Both the position numbers and the translations under genes were made by a program. Below, piece after piece: positions 8,647-18,827 of a stretch of DNA of 64,000 nt; within the stretch, counting starts at the first letter, position 1; each line of letters opens with the position of its first letter. Source of the stretch: Limnovirga soli (GTDB lineage Bacteria > Bacteroidota > Bacteroidia > Chitinophagales > Chitinophagaceae); the NCBI RefSeq assembly GCF_013106755.1, contig NZ_WHPF01000003.1, positions 310,001 through 374,000 of the forward strand, in the 5' to 3' direction. The notes beneath the pieces are model-generated. The model was not told the origin of the DNA. It did no database searches and was given only the letters and a program-made list of their open reading frames with translations.

Positions 8647-9861
8647 TTATCTGCGGCTGGCTATCAGTAGGTTTAAGTCGGTATATTTCATATCGAACCT
8701 TTGGCTAATGTAAAAATTGGTAAGATGGCCTTTGTATAAATATACCCCGTTACGTAAATTAAAATTATGCCATAACATTTCATCAAAACCACCTTCATCG
8801 CTGGCGGTGAGTAATAAGGGCATTAATACATTGCTAATGGCGTGGCTGGCAGTTCTTGCAAAACCACTGGGTATATTGGGTACACAATAATGTATTACAT
8901 CGTATTTTAAAAATGTGGGGTGTTGGTGGGTAGTAATTTCACTTGTTTCAAAACAGCCGCCACGGTCAATACTTACATCAATAATTACACTGCCGGGGCG
9001 CATGGCGCTTACCATTTCTTCAGTTACTACAATGGGGCTGCGGCCACCTTCATTGCTTAGTGCACCTACTGCCACTTCGCAGGTTTTTAACTGCTTGGCC
9101 AGTATTTTAGGTTCTATTACACTTGTCCAAACCCTTACGCCAAGGTTGTTTTGCAAGCGTTTTAAACGATAAACATTATTGTCGAATACTTTTACTGATG
9201 CGCCCAATGCCAATGCCGTTCTGGTAGCAAATTCACCAACCACACCGGCTCCAATAATAATAACTTTTGTAGGTGGAATGCCACTAATGCCACCTAACAA
9301 TACACCCTTGCCATTATTGGGACTACCCAGGTATTGACCGGCAATTAACATTACGGCGCTACCGGCAATCTCGCTCATGCAACGTACAATGGGGTAGGTG
9401 CCACTATCGTCTTTCAGGTTTTCAAAACCAAGACCGGTAATGCGTTTTTCCATCATTTTTTCCAGTATGTTTTTTTTCAATACCGGCAAATGAAGCGGTG
9501 AAATGATGGTTTGGTTTAATTGCAGGTAGGGCAGATCATCTTCTAAAACGGGGGCACTTTTTATTAATATGGGTGCTTTGTATACTTCTGCTTTGTCGTA
9601 TACTATACGGGCACCTGCTTCGCTAAATTCGTTATCGCTGTATTTGCTGCCTTCGCCGGCGGTGGTTTCTACCACTACTTCGTGGCCGTTATTTACCAAT
9701 ACGCCTACCGCATCGGGTATAAGTGCCACACGGTTTTCCTGAAAGGCATTTTCTTTGGGCAAACCAATAAATAACTTGGCGCCGCTTACTTTTATATCTA
9801 AGGTTTCTTCCAGTGTTTCGTAACTGAAAGAAGTACTTACTACCGGTTTTGATTTTGACAT
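8647..9861 (-). CDS. ald: Alanine dehydrogenase (AlaDH/PNT family)
   Basis: A 404-aa NAD-dependent enzyme that interconverts L-alanine with pyruvate and ammonia. The N-terminal catalytic domain has IGLPKENAFQENRVALIP and the KSAPVLEDD segment. The Rossmann domain has VIIIGAGVVGEFATRTALALG (residues about 200-220), then SVIIDVSIDRGGCFE and HYCVPNIPSGFARTASHAISN. It is somewhat longer than the usual 370 aa because of an N-terminal extension of about 25 residues before KLFIGLPKE, as in other Bacteroidota members. It is a single-gene unit with its own terminator. Confidence 0.9.
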   Translation of the reverse strand: MSKSKPVVSTSFSYETLEETLDIKVSGAKLFIGLPKENAFQENRVALIPDAVGVLVNNGHEVVVETTAGEGSKYSDNEFSEAGARIVYDKAEVYKAPILIKSAPVLEDDLPYLQLNQTIISPLHLPVLKKNILEKMMEKRITGLGFENLKDDSGTYPIVRCMSEIAGSAVMLIAGQYLGSPNNGKGVLLGGISGIPPTKVIIIGAGVVGEFATRTALALGASVKVFDNNVYRLKRLQNNLGVRVWTSVIEPKILAKQLKTCEVAVGALSNEGGRSPIVVTEEMVSAMRPGSVIIDVSIDRGGCFETSEITTHQHPTFLKYDVIHYCVPNIPSGFARTASHAISNVLMPLLLTASDEGGFDEMLWHNFNLRNGVYLYKGHLTNFYISQRFDMKYTDLNLLIASRR

Positions 9862-10028
9862 TAGTGCATTATTGGTAAGGTAGCATTCAAATTACACCAT
9901 TTATGGCATATTTTGTTTACGCTTTTGTAAAGGTAAGTTACGGCCATTGGTTTTCATAGTCCAGGTATTGTTGAATTGTAGATTTTGGTGTGTTTAACAG
10001 GCTGCTTACAGCTGCATTAATTACTGTA

Positions 10029-10084
10029 GTACAAGTGTGCGACGCAAGTAAAGCCGCATTAATACACAATAGCCGGGCTAATAA
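10029..10084 (+). repeat. Single repeat half-unit
   Basis: GTACAAGTGTGCGACGCAAG is followed 23 bases later by GCCGGGCTAATAA. In this copy the second box is followed by CCCGGCT and could form its own 7-bp hairpin (10071-10091). It lies between the ald start and the GH32 stop. Confidence 0.85.
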
Positions 10085-10123
10085 CCCGGCTACTTACACC
10101 ATAATTTTTTTATGTTATTGCTT

Positions 10124-11680
10124 TTAGTGTAAAGTTTTATTTACCTGTTTTATGTTGATATCCTCAAAACTGGCTTTGCCATTTTTGGCAAACAATTCAA
10201 TATTGCCCTGGTTGTGTTTGGGGAATACCTGCGTGGTTAATGCATACGCACCATTGTTTACAAAAACTTCTATTACACTTTGATCTAATAAAATTCTGAG
10301 GTTGATTTTTTGGGTGGTTGGGGGTAGTTGCAGCGAGTCAACACTGGCAAAGGATGTATTAAAACTTGTATCGCCTGATGTGGTGCGGTTAATGCTGATT
10401 ATTTTGGTGATATTGTTATAGGCAATGGTTGTTTGCTCGGGCCCGCTTTTAAAAACCTGTATGCCGGCTTCCTGTGCCGCATCAAGGGTAAAAGATATAT
10501 CCAGCGCAGTGCCTTTGGCTGAATCGAGCATTTGTGCCGTATTGTTTAAATTAATGCCTGCATTGCTGTATAGTTGTTGTTCATGTGCATTTAGTTCTGC
10601 CACCGGTTGTTGGAAAAGTTGCAGTCCGGCAGGTGTGTTTTGCAGACTTAATTCCCTTGGAACACTATATATTCCTCTAAAACCTTTGGTAGGAATATCG
10701 TTGGCATAATTCCAGCAATTGGCCCAACCTATCATGATACGGCGGCCATCGGTGTTGGGCATATTATTAAAGGTTATGCCGGCATAAAAATCTTTGCCAT
10801 AATCTATATAAAGGGGATAATTAAGTTTATCGGCAATAAAGGTTTTGCCATTAAAGGTGCCAATAAAATATTGTACGGCAATAAACCCTTTTTGCTGGTG
10901 GCCTGCTGACAAGGTTAGTACCCATTTTGTTTCGTTGCTGCCTTCTACCTGTAGTGGAAACAAATCGGGGCATTCCCATATTTTATCTACATTACCTATG
11001 CCTCCAAATTCGCTTAAAAGGGTCCAGTTTTTTAAATTGGCGGATGCATAAAACTGCACCTTATATTCCAGTGGTTTAACCACGGCCATTACCCATTTTT
11101 TTTCTGGTGCATACCAAAATACTTTTGGGTCGCGAAAATCGGTTAAATGCAAGTCGAGCACGGGGTTACCTGCATATGGTTGCCAGGTTTTGCCACTATC
11201 GGTACTATAAGACAGGCTTTCGTGTTGGGCAATGCCAGTACCGGCTTTATCTACATGTGAAGTATAAATGGCTACCATTGGTGGCTGGCCATTAATACCA
11301 AAGCCGCTGGTATTAAAACTATCTACCACTGCGCTACCGCTAAAAATCATGGTGGTGGTACTGTCTGCATGTTGTATTTCGGGAATAGCCAGTGGCCATT
11401 CAGACCATGAAAAAAGATCGGTGCTTACGGCATGGGCCCAGCTCATATGCCCCCATTTATCGCCCTGTGGATTGTATTGCGCAAACAAATGATATTGACC
11501 ATTGGCATATACCAAACCATTGGGGTCGTTGATCCAGTTAGAGTCTGTGGTAAAATGGTACAGGGGTCTGTACGAAACGGTATTATTACCATAATCCTCT
11601 GAGTTCATAGTGGGTTCATTATTGCACGCTTCAAACATAAACACACTTGTTACAATTAAGAGGTAAAAAAAATGTTTCAT
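10124..11680 (-). CDS. GH32 glycoside hydrolase lipoprotein (fructanase/levanase type)
   Basis: A 518-aa secreted enzyme that hydrolyses beta-fructosyl bonds (levan, inulin or sucrose). Its hydrophobic N-terminus ends near Cys19 and suggests a lipoprotein. The GH32 five-bladed propeller (about 38-365) has all three family motifs: WINDPNG with nucleophile D52, FRDP with D184, and WECPDL with acid/base E236. A C-terminal beta-sandwich (about 380-518) includes VIEVFVNNGAYALTTQVFP. It lies downstream of susD on the same strand with a 343-bp gap, and with SusCD, the MFS porter and the periplasmic-sensor regulator it forms a fructan locus. Endo versus exo action cannot be decided. Confidence 0.93.
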   Translation of the reverse strand: MKHFFYLLIVTSVFMFEACNNEPTMNSEDYGNNTVSYRPLYHFTTDSNWINDPNGLVYANGQYHLFAQYNPQGDKWGHMSWAHAVSTDLFSWSEWPLAIPEIQHADSTTTMIFSGSAVVDSFNTSGFGINGQPPMVAIYTSHVDKAGTGIAQHESLSYSTDSGKTWQPYAGNPVLDLHLTDFRDPKVFWYAPEKKWVMAVVKPLEYKVQFYASANLKNWTLLSEFGGIGNVDKIWECPDLFPLQVEGSNETKWVLTLSAGHQQKGFIAVQYFIGTFNGKTFIADKLNYPLYIDYGKDFYAGITFNNMPNTDGRRIMIGWANCWNYANDIPTKGFRGIYSVPRELSLQNTPAGLQLFQQPVAELNAHEQQLYSNAGINLNNTAQMLDSAKGTALDISFTLDAAQEAGIQVFKSGPEQTTIAYNNITKIISINRTTSGDTSFNTSFASVDSLQLPPTTQKINLRILLDQSVIEVFVNNGAYALTTQVFPKHNQGNIELFAKNGKASFEDINIKQVNKTLH

Positions 11681-12023
11681 AATTATATTTTAAAAAAGGG
11701 GAAGGTTTGGAAAAACTGCTTGCTTATGACTTTTATTAAAATTCCGCCCTTCCCCTGAAAAATCAAAAAAAATAAAGTAATAATTTTAGTACCGTGCATT
11801 AGTATCACTTATCATCACCTCTTGCGTCGCACTCTTGTACGTTAGAATCAATGTGCATCAAGACAGAAGGACAGGAAATAAGGAAAGACAGAAATAAATC
11901 GTAATTTACTTCTTTCTGACTTTCAATCTCCTGACTTTCTGATTTTTATTCTTCATCATTATGTTTCAGCGCATAAGCAATGATAGTAAAAGTGTTTAAG
12001 GGCTAAACCTTTGAACAAAAATA
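11681..12023. other. Intergenic region between GH32 and susD
   Basis: A 343-base gap with no protein-like frame. It contains one repeat half-unit and a purine-rich stretch (about 11860-11900). The size suggests the GH32 gene may be transcribed from its own promoter as well as from the susCD message. Confidence 0.45.
11818..11841 (-). repeat. Single repeat half-unit, box 1 only
   Basis: CTTGCGTCGCACTCTTGTAC is intact, but the GCCCGGC box expected about 23 bases to its left is not recognisable, so this copy is partly decayed. Confidence 0.75.
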
Positions 12024-13730
12024 TCAATACCCTGGATTTTGTTTATATAATCCGTTGGTAAAAGTTATCTCGGATTGTGGTATGGGAAGATACTCATCTC
12101 TGCCTGCAGTAAACTTTGCTGTTGCTAAAAACGTCCTCCTGTTTTTTTCAACGTTTATATAGGCATTCAAAGTTGGCTCGGCAATTCCCCATCTTACCAG
12201 ATCAAAAAAGCGAGGGCCTTCGGTAGCAAACTCTAGGCGTCTTTCCCACTGCAAAGCTTTTCGTGCATAATCCTGAGTCCATCCTTCAGCGGGATATTCT
12301 TTGCAACTATAATTAGAAGCAAAAGTGCCATCAAGTTTTTTCAATCTTCCAGTACTTGCGGCAGCCCGGTTCCTTACTTGGTTTATCAATGGCCTTGCAA
12401 GGTCCTGCTGGCCTAATTCAATATATGCTTCTGCTTGCATCAATAAAATATCATCATACCGTAGCACATCGTAATTTTTGGCTGTACCCATAAATGGCCC
12501 GAGCTTAAAATAGGAGGAGCTAGTTGCCAGTTGTTGGTAACGCATGGTATGAAAATTACCATATACACCAGGGTCACGTACCCAGCTGTTGCTAAAAGGC
12601 AACGCAGGATTGTATTTATAGGGGTGTCCGTCAATACCTACTGTATGGTCGAGACGGGGATCAACTGTTGCAGTATTTAAATCAGCAATAATATTGTTGA
12701 ATGTTTCAAAATTTGGTAAACCATTTGCATCTGTAGTAAACGCATTAACTAAGTTTTGGCTTGCTGCATGAAAACCGCAGCAACCGTATTGCGGTGCACC
12801 ATGTGGATAATTTAAACCATCCTCAAAGCTCATTCTGCCAGCTGTAGTACCGTCATTGATGGTAAACTGAATAGCAAAAATTGACTCAGGCCCATTCTCG
12901 GTTTCAGGTAAAAAATCATCAGCAATATCGCTGCTTAAAGAATATTTACCAGATGCAATAACTGACTGAGTTAATGTTACAACTTCCTGCAATCTTGATT
13001 GATTGATTGAAGTTACCTGATGTTGGTCATTTTGCTCATAAGCCTGGTATAATCTTAATTTGGCAAGATAAGCTTCTGCGGCAAATTTATTGGCCCTCCC
13101 TAGGGCGTCTTGGGTTTCTGGTAAATTATCTATTGCGAATTGAAAATCAGCTGCAATTTTATTCCAGGATTCTTCATTGCTTAATTCATTTGAAGTTGCT
13201 AGTATATCTGCATCTGTTGCATTTTCATCAAAAATGGGAATGTTTTTGTAGAGCAGCTTCATCGTAAAATAACTGTGCGCTCTTAGAAATCTTAACTCTG
13301 CCAGCCTTGTTGTTTTTTGTGGAAAAGTTGTTTCATCAAGTGTATTTACTGCACGTAAGGCAACATTGGCTCTTGATATAGATTTAAAAAGGTTTTGCCA
13401 TGAACGTGTAACAAATGCGCCCATTGTTGGTGTTACTAAATTGTAATGTTCCAGTGCATCAACTTCGCCTACATCACCTGTACCTCCACCGCCTTTATAG
13501 GCGTCATCCGAACGAACACTGCCATAAGCCCAATTGCTGTAAATTGGCCCAATCATATCGCCATTCCCAATAGCAGCATACGCAGCAGTAACCAGACCTT
13601 CAATGGCAGTAGGCGAACCTAAATCTGAAGATGAGAGTACACCTGTAGGTGTATAATCCAAAGCCTTTTTACACGAACTAAAAAACAAAAGGCTAGACGT
13701 AATAAATGCAGTTATAATTAATTTTTTCAT
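12024..13730 (-). CDS. susD: SusD/RagB-family glycan-binding lipoprotein
   Basis: A 568-aa outer-membrane surface lipoprotein that caps the SusC channel and binds glycan. The signal peptide ends at Cys20 (LLFFSSCKK). The N-terminal SusD-like domain with TPR helices has YAAIGNGDMIGPIYSNWAYG and RAHSYFTMKLLYKNIPIF. The C-terminal RagB/SusD domain includes YDVLRYDDILLMQAEAYIEL and ending motifs EFATEGPRFFDLVRWG and YLPIPQSEI, which are diagnostic. It lies 20 bp after susC in the same operon. The likely ligand, from context, is fructan (inference). Confidence 0.96.
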   Translation of the reverse strand: MKKLIITAFITSSLLFFSSCKKALDYTPTGVLSSSDLGSPTAIEGLVTAAYAAIGNGDMIGPIYSNWAYGSVRSDDAYKGGGGTGDVGEVDALEHYNLVTPTMGAFVTRSWQNLFKSISRANVALRAVNTLDETTFPQKTTRLAELRFLRAHSYFTMKLLYKNIPIFDENATDADILATSNELSNEESWNKIAADFQFAIDNLPETQDALGRANKFAAEAYLAKLRLYQAYEQNDQHQVTSINQSRLQEVVTLTQSVIASGKYSLSSDIADDFLPETENGPESIFAIQFTINDGTTAGRMSFEDGLNYPHGAPQYGCCGFHAASQNLVNAFTTDANGLPNFETFNNIIADLNTATVDPRLDHTVGIDGHPYKYNPALPFSNSWVRDPGVYGNFHTMRYQQLATSSSYFKLGPFMGTAKNYDVLRYDDILLMQAEAYIELGQQDLARPLINQVRNRAAASTGRLKKLDGTFASNYSCKEYPAEGWTQDYARKALQWERRLEFATEGPRFFDLVRWGIAEPTLNAYINVEKNRRTFLATAKFTAGRDEYLPIPQSEITFTNGLYKQNPGY

Positions 13731-13750
13731 TTTGTTTTTATTTTTAAATT

Positions 13751-16700
13751 TTAAAAAGACGCATTAATACCCAACGTAAATGTTTTGGGTATCGGCACAG
13801 GATCGAGATCTATTCTTTCTGGATCGGGGCTTAGATAGCTCTTGCTCTTGAACCAGAATAAATTTTCGGCCATTGCAAAAAAATGTAATCTTGAAAACAC
13901 AGCCTTTGGAGTTAGATTATACCCAAGTTGTATGTTGCGCATTTTAAAATATGATGTACTAACTATAAAATAATCAGAAGTACGTCCTTCGCTATTGTTG
14001 TCCTTAAGTGTAAGTGCAGGTACATTGGTATTTGTGTTGGTGGGGGTCCAGCCATTAAATACACCGGGTCCTACATTTTCCCTGCTTTTCATCAGATTGT
14101 TGAATAGTGTGTATACATCAAAACCTTTTCTTCCTGCCACTCCTGAACCAAATAATGACATATCAAATTTTTTGTATGTAAAATCCACTCTTAAACCGTA
14201 CTCCATTTTAGGTAGTGTAGTACCTATCCATGTTCTGTCTAAGTCATTTATTGCGCCATCGTTATTTATATCTACATAACGAATTCTTCCGGGACCTGCG
14301 CCTATTTGTGTTGGAGCTTTATCTACTTCGGCCTGAGATTGGAAAAGACCATTTGTTTTATAACCGAAAATGTCAAATTGAGAATGGCCTATAATTGTAT
14401 TTACCAGGTTGCCTGCATAGGCAGGGCGTACATTTTCAGGTAACTCGGTTATTTGATCTCTAAAATGGGCGAAATTTAGTTTCACATCATAATGAAAATC
14501 TCCCGATTTCTCACCTTGATAGCCAATTACAAACTCCCAGCCTTTATTGCTTTTTGATGCACCATTCACTGTTTTTGATTGTCCTTCTCCCAATGCAGAT
14601 GCAACAGGTGGTGTAATTAATATGCCCGTAGTTTTTCTCGTGAAATAATCGAATGATCCGTAAAGCTTATTTTTTAAAATGGAAAAATCAAGACCTGCAT
14701 TTATTTCATCGGTAGTTTCCCATTTAAGCGCAGAGTTAGCTGCCTGTGTTTGAACAAAACCTGATGGAAGTGTACCCGTGTTAGTACCTGATAATGAATA
14801 AGCAGTACCAATATTCATATACTGTTCCCAAAAACCTCCCTGAAGTTGCGCAAGGGTAGTTCCATATCTCGTATCAAACAAACCAAAACGTGCCAGATCG
14901 CCAATCTGTTGGTTACCTACACGGCCAATGCCTGCCCTTAGTTTTAATTCAGAGAAAAAATTATTCTTCTGCATAAAATTTTCTTTGTCTATTCTCCAAC
15001 CTGCGGAGGCAGCAGGAAATATACCATACTGGTTATCGGCTCCAAAACGGGAAGAACCATCCCGGCGAACAGTAACAGCAGCTAAATATTTATCAGCATA
15101 ATTATAATCAATACGCCCAAATTGTGAAAATAATCTATTACCTGTAGAACCACCAGTAACCGTTGTGTTACCGGTACCTGCGTTTAGTGTAAAGTAATCT
15201 TCTGTTTGAAGTGCATAGCCTTCTTTCTTGGTTGTGCCAAAATCCAGATCGGTTTTAATGTATTCTGTACCAACCAAAAATTTAAAACTGTTATTATCAT
15301 TCAGCTTTAAATTGTAGCGTAGTGTATTAGAAAAAGTAGCGCTTAAATAATGGTTCTGATCAAAGAAAAGGCTGTTGGTGGTGCGGCTTAATGCGCCCTC
15401 TGTAAAAGTGGGTGTAATAATTTTATTCAAATACCTCGCATCATCCGCACCAATATTTGATTTGAAAAATAAATTTTTGATGGGTTGTATTTCCACGAAA
15501 ATATTACCGAAAGAACTCAGCCGGTTTGCATTGTTCCATTTGGCTAAATCTTGCATGTGTAAAGGATTATTCCTGTCAGAATAACCAGCACCTAGTTCCC
15601 CTGCATACGAAATGCCATCCTTCTGGTAAACAGGAATGGTGGGTGCAAGGGTAACAGCCAAAAATGTTGTAGCAGCGCCGCCAATATCGCGGGCAGTTAA
15701 TGTTTCATTAGAGTTAGCTACGTTAAGATTAAGCCCAAATATTACTTTGTTGTTAAACGATCTTGTAACTGCATTAATACTTCCGCTTACTCGATTATAC
15801 CCTGTGAATCTTAGCATACCTGTATTATGCAGATAAGCCAAGTTCATTTGTACCGATGAATTTTTGTTACCTGCAGAAATGGTTAAATTATTGTTTGTTA
15901 CATAACCTGTTTTATAAATTACACTTTGCCAGTCAGTATTACCAGCAGGCGTATTTGGGTCGCCGCCAACAAAAGGTTTAACTGTTACTGAATTTAATAC
16001 AGGGTTTGCATAATCATTGTTCCAGTCGAAACCGTAAATTTCGCCATAGCCTGCGGCAGGGTCCTGCCCGTCATTCACTGATGCCTGCCATAGCGCTTTA
16101 CCTCTGTCAAGTGAATTAAGCATTTTGAAACGCATTGATTTTTCTGACTGACTTGAAATGCTATTATTAAACTGGAAATCTACCTTGCCGTTGGTATTGC
16201 CGCCATTTTTTGTAGTAACAATAATAACACCGTTTGAGGCACGGGCACCATAAATGGATTCTGCAGAAGCATCTTTCAATACTTGGATTGAAGCTATGGT
16301 AGCAGGGTTTAAATTTTGAAAAACTTCTGGTCTTGTTGTTGGAATGCCATCAATAATATAAAGTGGGTCGTTGTTGCCCAGTGTATTGGCACCACGAATC
16401 AATATCCTGCTATTTGAACCATTTGGCGAACCATCTTTTTCAATATACAAACCAGCAACTCTGCCCTGTAATGCCTGCATAGTATTTCCTGAGCTATTGT
16501 TTTTTACAGGGGCCATATCTACCACCGCAATTGCACCAGTTAAATCCTGTTTTCTTTGGCTTGTATATCCGGTAACAACAATTTGGTTCAGGTCATTTGC
16601 AGCAGCTTCTAGTTCCACCTCAATGCTACCTGAAGCATTGGTAACTTTTACGTTTGCAGGTTTCATACCAACAAATGAAAATTGAAGCACATCGCCAATG

Positions 16701-16885
16701 TCGGCGTTCAATGCAAAGGCACCGGCACTATCCGTACTAACTTTGTCTTTTTTAGACTGGATTGTTACACCTGCCAGCGGTATACGGGAACTTTTTTCAA
16801 CGACTGTACCAGTCACTTTTTTTTGCTGGGCAAATACTGCCAGTGAGAGCAGTATCAGAGCAGTAATCATTAGCATTTTTCGCAT
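13751..16885 (-). CDS. susC: SusC/RagA-family TonB-dependent transporter
   Basis: About 1044 aa. It is the outer-membrane channel of the SusCD pair, importing oligosaccharides with TonB energy. After the signal peptide (MRKMLMITALILLSLAVFAQ) come a carboxypeptidase-regulatory-like domain (about 25-105), a plug domain with ILIRGANTLGNNDPLYIIDG and a SIYGARASNGVIIVTTK segment, then a beta-barrel ending in LGINASF with terminal Phe. I chose the ATG at 16885 because a canonical signal peptide starts there; an upstream ATG at 16957 would add 24 residues that do not look like a signal. There is no extra sigma/anti-sigma signalling domain, which fits control by the hybrid sensor rather than an ECF system. 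Confidence 0.95.
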   Translation of the reverse strand: MRKMLMITALILLSLAVFAQQKKVTGTVVEKSSRIPLAGVTIQSKKDKVSTDSAGAFALNADIGDVLQFSFVGMKPANVKVTNASGSIEVELEAAANDLNQIVVTGYTSQRKQDLTGAIAVVDMAPVKNNSSGNTMQALQGRVAGLYIEKDGSPNGSNSRILIRGANTLGNNDPLYIIDGIPTTRPEVFQNLNPATIASIQVLKDASAESIYGARASNGVIIVTTKNGGNTNGKVDFQFNNSISSQSEKSMRFKMLNSLDRGKALWQASVNDGQDPAAGYGEIYGFDWNNDYANPVLNSVTVKPFVGGDPNTPAGNTDWQSVIYKTGYVTNNNLTISAGNKNSSVQMNLAYLHNTGMLRFTGYNRVSGSINAVTRSFNNKVIFGLNLNVANSNETLTARDIGGAATTFLAVTLAPTIPVYQKDGISYAGELGAGYSDRNNPLHMQDLAKWNNANRLSSFGNIFVEIQPIKNLFFKSNIGADDARYLNKIITPTFTEGALSRTTNSLFFDQNHYLSATFSNTLRYNLKLNDNNSFKFLVGTEYIKTDLDFGTTKKEGYALQTEDYFTLNAGTGNTTVTGGSTGNRLFSQFGRIDYNYADKYLAAVTVRRDGSSRFGADNQYGIFPAASAGWRIDKENFMQKNNFFSELKLRAGIGRVGNQQIGDLARFGLFDTRYGTTLAQLQGGFWEQYMNIGTAYSLSGTNTGTLPSGFVQTQAANSALKWETTDEINAGLDFSILKNKLYGSFDYFTRKTTGILITPPVASALGEGQSKTVNGASKSNKGWEFVIGYQGEKSGDFHYDVKLNFAHFRDQITELPENVRPAYAGNLVNTIIGHSQFDIFGYKTNGLFQSQAEVDKAPTQIGAGPGRIRYVDINNDGAINDLDRTWIGTTLPKMEYGLRVDFTYKKFDMSLFGSGVAGRKGFDVYTLFNNLMKSRENVGPGVFNGWTPTNTNTNVPALTLKDNNSEGRTSDYFIVSTSYFKMRNIQLGYNLTPKAVFSRLHFFAMAENLFWFKSKSYLSPDPERIDLDPVPIPKTFTLGINASF

Positions 16886-17004
16886 ACGATTAAATTTTAG
16901 TTTGGTTTTATAGTTAGAAATATTTGCTTTGATTGTAGTGATTTCATTTTTATTCATTAGCGTGCTTTTATTGTTTAAAAATTGAGTGATGAATTCCTGA
17001 ATGG

Positions 17005-17150
17005 TTATTAGCTAGGCTGCATTGCTACAATTGACCGTTTCTTACGTCTCACTATTGTACACCTTGAATTTTACGCTGCGGTTGCCCAATAATCTGGACG
17101 TACAAGAGTGCGACGCAAGAGGCGATGCCATGAAAACAAAATGCCTGCTT
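17005..17150. repeat. Composite inverted repeat, copy C (left arm decayed)
   Basis: The left arm has TTATTAGCTAGGC and a mutated box CTTACGTCTCACTATTGTAC (17041-17060). The right arm is intact, GTACAAGAGTGCGACGCAAG (17099-17118), ending near GCCTGC. It occupies most of the gap between the MFS stop and the susC start, so the susC promoter may lie inside it or between it and the ATG. Confidence 0.75.
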
Positions 17151-17188
17151 CATATTTTTGTATTTATAATTTTTTTTGTTTTTAATTA

Positions 17189-18520
17189 TCAGTGCAACAG
17201 CATCGCCGTTTCAATTTGTTCTAAGGATTGCCCCTTTGTTTCGGGCATCATTTTCCAAACAAAAAGCAGTTGCAAAACCATCATTAATGCAAAAAATAAA
17301 AAGGTTGTTCCGCCTCCAAGCTTTTCTGTAAGTGTTGGGAAAATAAAAGCAATGCCTGCGGCCATAATCCAATGGGTAACGCTACCCAGGGTTTGACCTT
17401 TTGCACGAACCTGATTAGGAAAGATTTCTGATATAAAAACCCAAATAACTGCTCCTTGTGAGAATGCGAAAAATGCCATAAAAATTATCAGGGAAATGAT
17501 AATGGTATACCCGCCAAAATCTTCTGTAAAAAATGCCCAAGAAACCAGACTTAAAGAAAGTATTAAACCAATTGAACCGATGAACATTAAGTTGCGGCGG
17601 CCTACCTTATCTATAAACCTGATGGCGAGGAGTGTAAAAATAAAATTGACTAAGCCGATACCTGCAGTGGATAATAGCGAAGAGCTTTCGCCAAGGCCGG
17701 TCATTTCGAAAATACGGGGTGCATAATAAATGATAGCGTTTATACCTGATACCTGGTTGAAGATGGCAAATAAAACGGCCAGAATGATGGGGAAATTATA
17801 TTTCTTTTGAAACAGAGGCTCTTTTACATGCTTTTCTGCATCGTGCTCGTGGCCCGCCATAATGGAATCGAAATCTTTTTCGTAGGTGGTGGGATTAATA
17901 ATTTGCAATGTTTTTTTAGCTGTTTCAAAATCGCCTTTATGAAGGATAAGCCACCGTGGGGTTTCGGGAACAAGTCTTATAAGTATAAGAAAGGCGATAG
18001 ATGGAAAAGCCTGTACCCCCAGCATCCACCGCCATGATGTTTCGGTGGATGCACCAATAAGGTAATTAGAGAAATAGGAAATTAGAATACCAAAAACTAC
18101 ATTAAATTGAAAAAGGGCAACAAGCCTGCCACGTGAGTCTGCCGGCGAAATCTCTGATATATATATAGGTGCAGTTACGGATGATGCTCCTACACCCAAG
18201 CCGCCTAAGAAGCGAAAGAAAAGAAATAAATACCAGTTTTGTGAAAGTGCAGTACCTGAGGATGCCACCAAATAAAATATGGCTACAAAAAATAAAGTTT
18301 GCTTTCGGCCAATTGCATCAGAGGGGATGCTGCCAAACATGGCACCTATAATAGTGCCTATTAGTGCAATGGAAATAGTTAAGCCATGCTGAAAGGAATT
18401 GAGTTGCCAATATTGCTGAATGGATTTTTCGGCACCTGATATTACAGCAGTGTCGAAGCCAAATAGAAAGCCACCCATTGCAACGGTAAGTGACCAGAGA
18501 ATTACTTTTCTTTTGTTCAT
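17189..18520 (-). CDS. Sugar-porter family MFS transporter
   Basis: A 443-aa inner-membrane symporter with twelve predicted helices. Sugar-porter signatures are GGFLFGFDTAVISGA (helix 1), SDAIGRKQTLF after helix 2, RFLGGLGVGASSVTAPIYIS, VPETPRWLI, a DKVGRRNLM repeat after helix 8 and the C-terminal PETKGQSLEQIE. It lacks the long central loop of some relatives. Within a fructan locus the likely substrate is fructose released in the periplasm (inference). It is upstream of susC on the same strand and divergent from the hybrid sensor gene. Confidence 0.93.
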   Translation of the reverse strand: MNKRKVILWSLTVAMGGFLFGFDTAVISGAEKSIQQYWQLNSFQHGLTISIALIGTIIGAMFGSIPSDAIGRKQTLFFVAIFYLVASSGTALSQNWYLFLFFRFLGGLGVGASSVTAPIYISEISPADSRGRLVALFQFNVVFGILISYFSNYLIGASTETSWRWMLGVQAFPSIAFLILIRLVPETPRWLILHKGDFETAKKTLQIINPTTYEKDFDSIMAGHEHDAEKHVKEPLFQKKYNFPIILAVLFAIFNQVSGINAIIYYAPRIFEMTGLGESSSLLSTAGIGLVNFIFTLLAIRFIDKVGRRNLMFIGSIGLILSLSLVSWAFFTEDFGGYTIIISLIIFMAFFAFSQGAVIWVFISEIFPNQVRAKGQTLGSVTHWIMAAGIAFIFPTLTEKLGGGTTFLFFALMMVLQLLFVWKMMPETKGQSLEQIETAMLLH

Positions 18521-18827
18521 ATAGCAGGCGTTTGAGGTTGAAAAGTAGACTTTGCTGTAAAAAAATTATTTCAATTCGGCATCAAAATCTTTTAAATCTG
18601 TACATAGAGGATGATTGTTATTTTGTGTTGATTATCAACTGGTTAATATTTCAAATGGAATTTTTTTTAAAAGGCGTTTTCGAATTTGTAACATGGAATT
18701 TCAATCCTGTTTCAATTTTGAAAATCTTTGAGTTTGTTCTTTGGCCCAAGTGTGGAAGAAATTGATTTTTTATTACTTTACTAGGACTACCTTTAAATAA
18801 TTGCCATTATAGTTTCATTAATAGTAT
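18521..18827. other. Divergent intergenic region between transporter and hybrid sensor
   Basis: A 307-base AT-rich gap between two start codons. It should contain the binding sites for the AraC-type output domain of the adjacent regulator. I see no dispersed repeat and no unambiguous promoter hexamer. This is one of the few large gaps without a repeat half-unit. Confidence 0.5.
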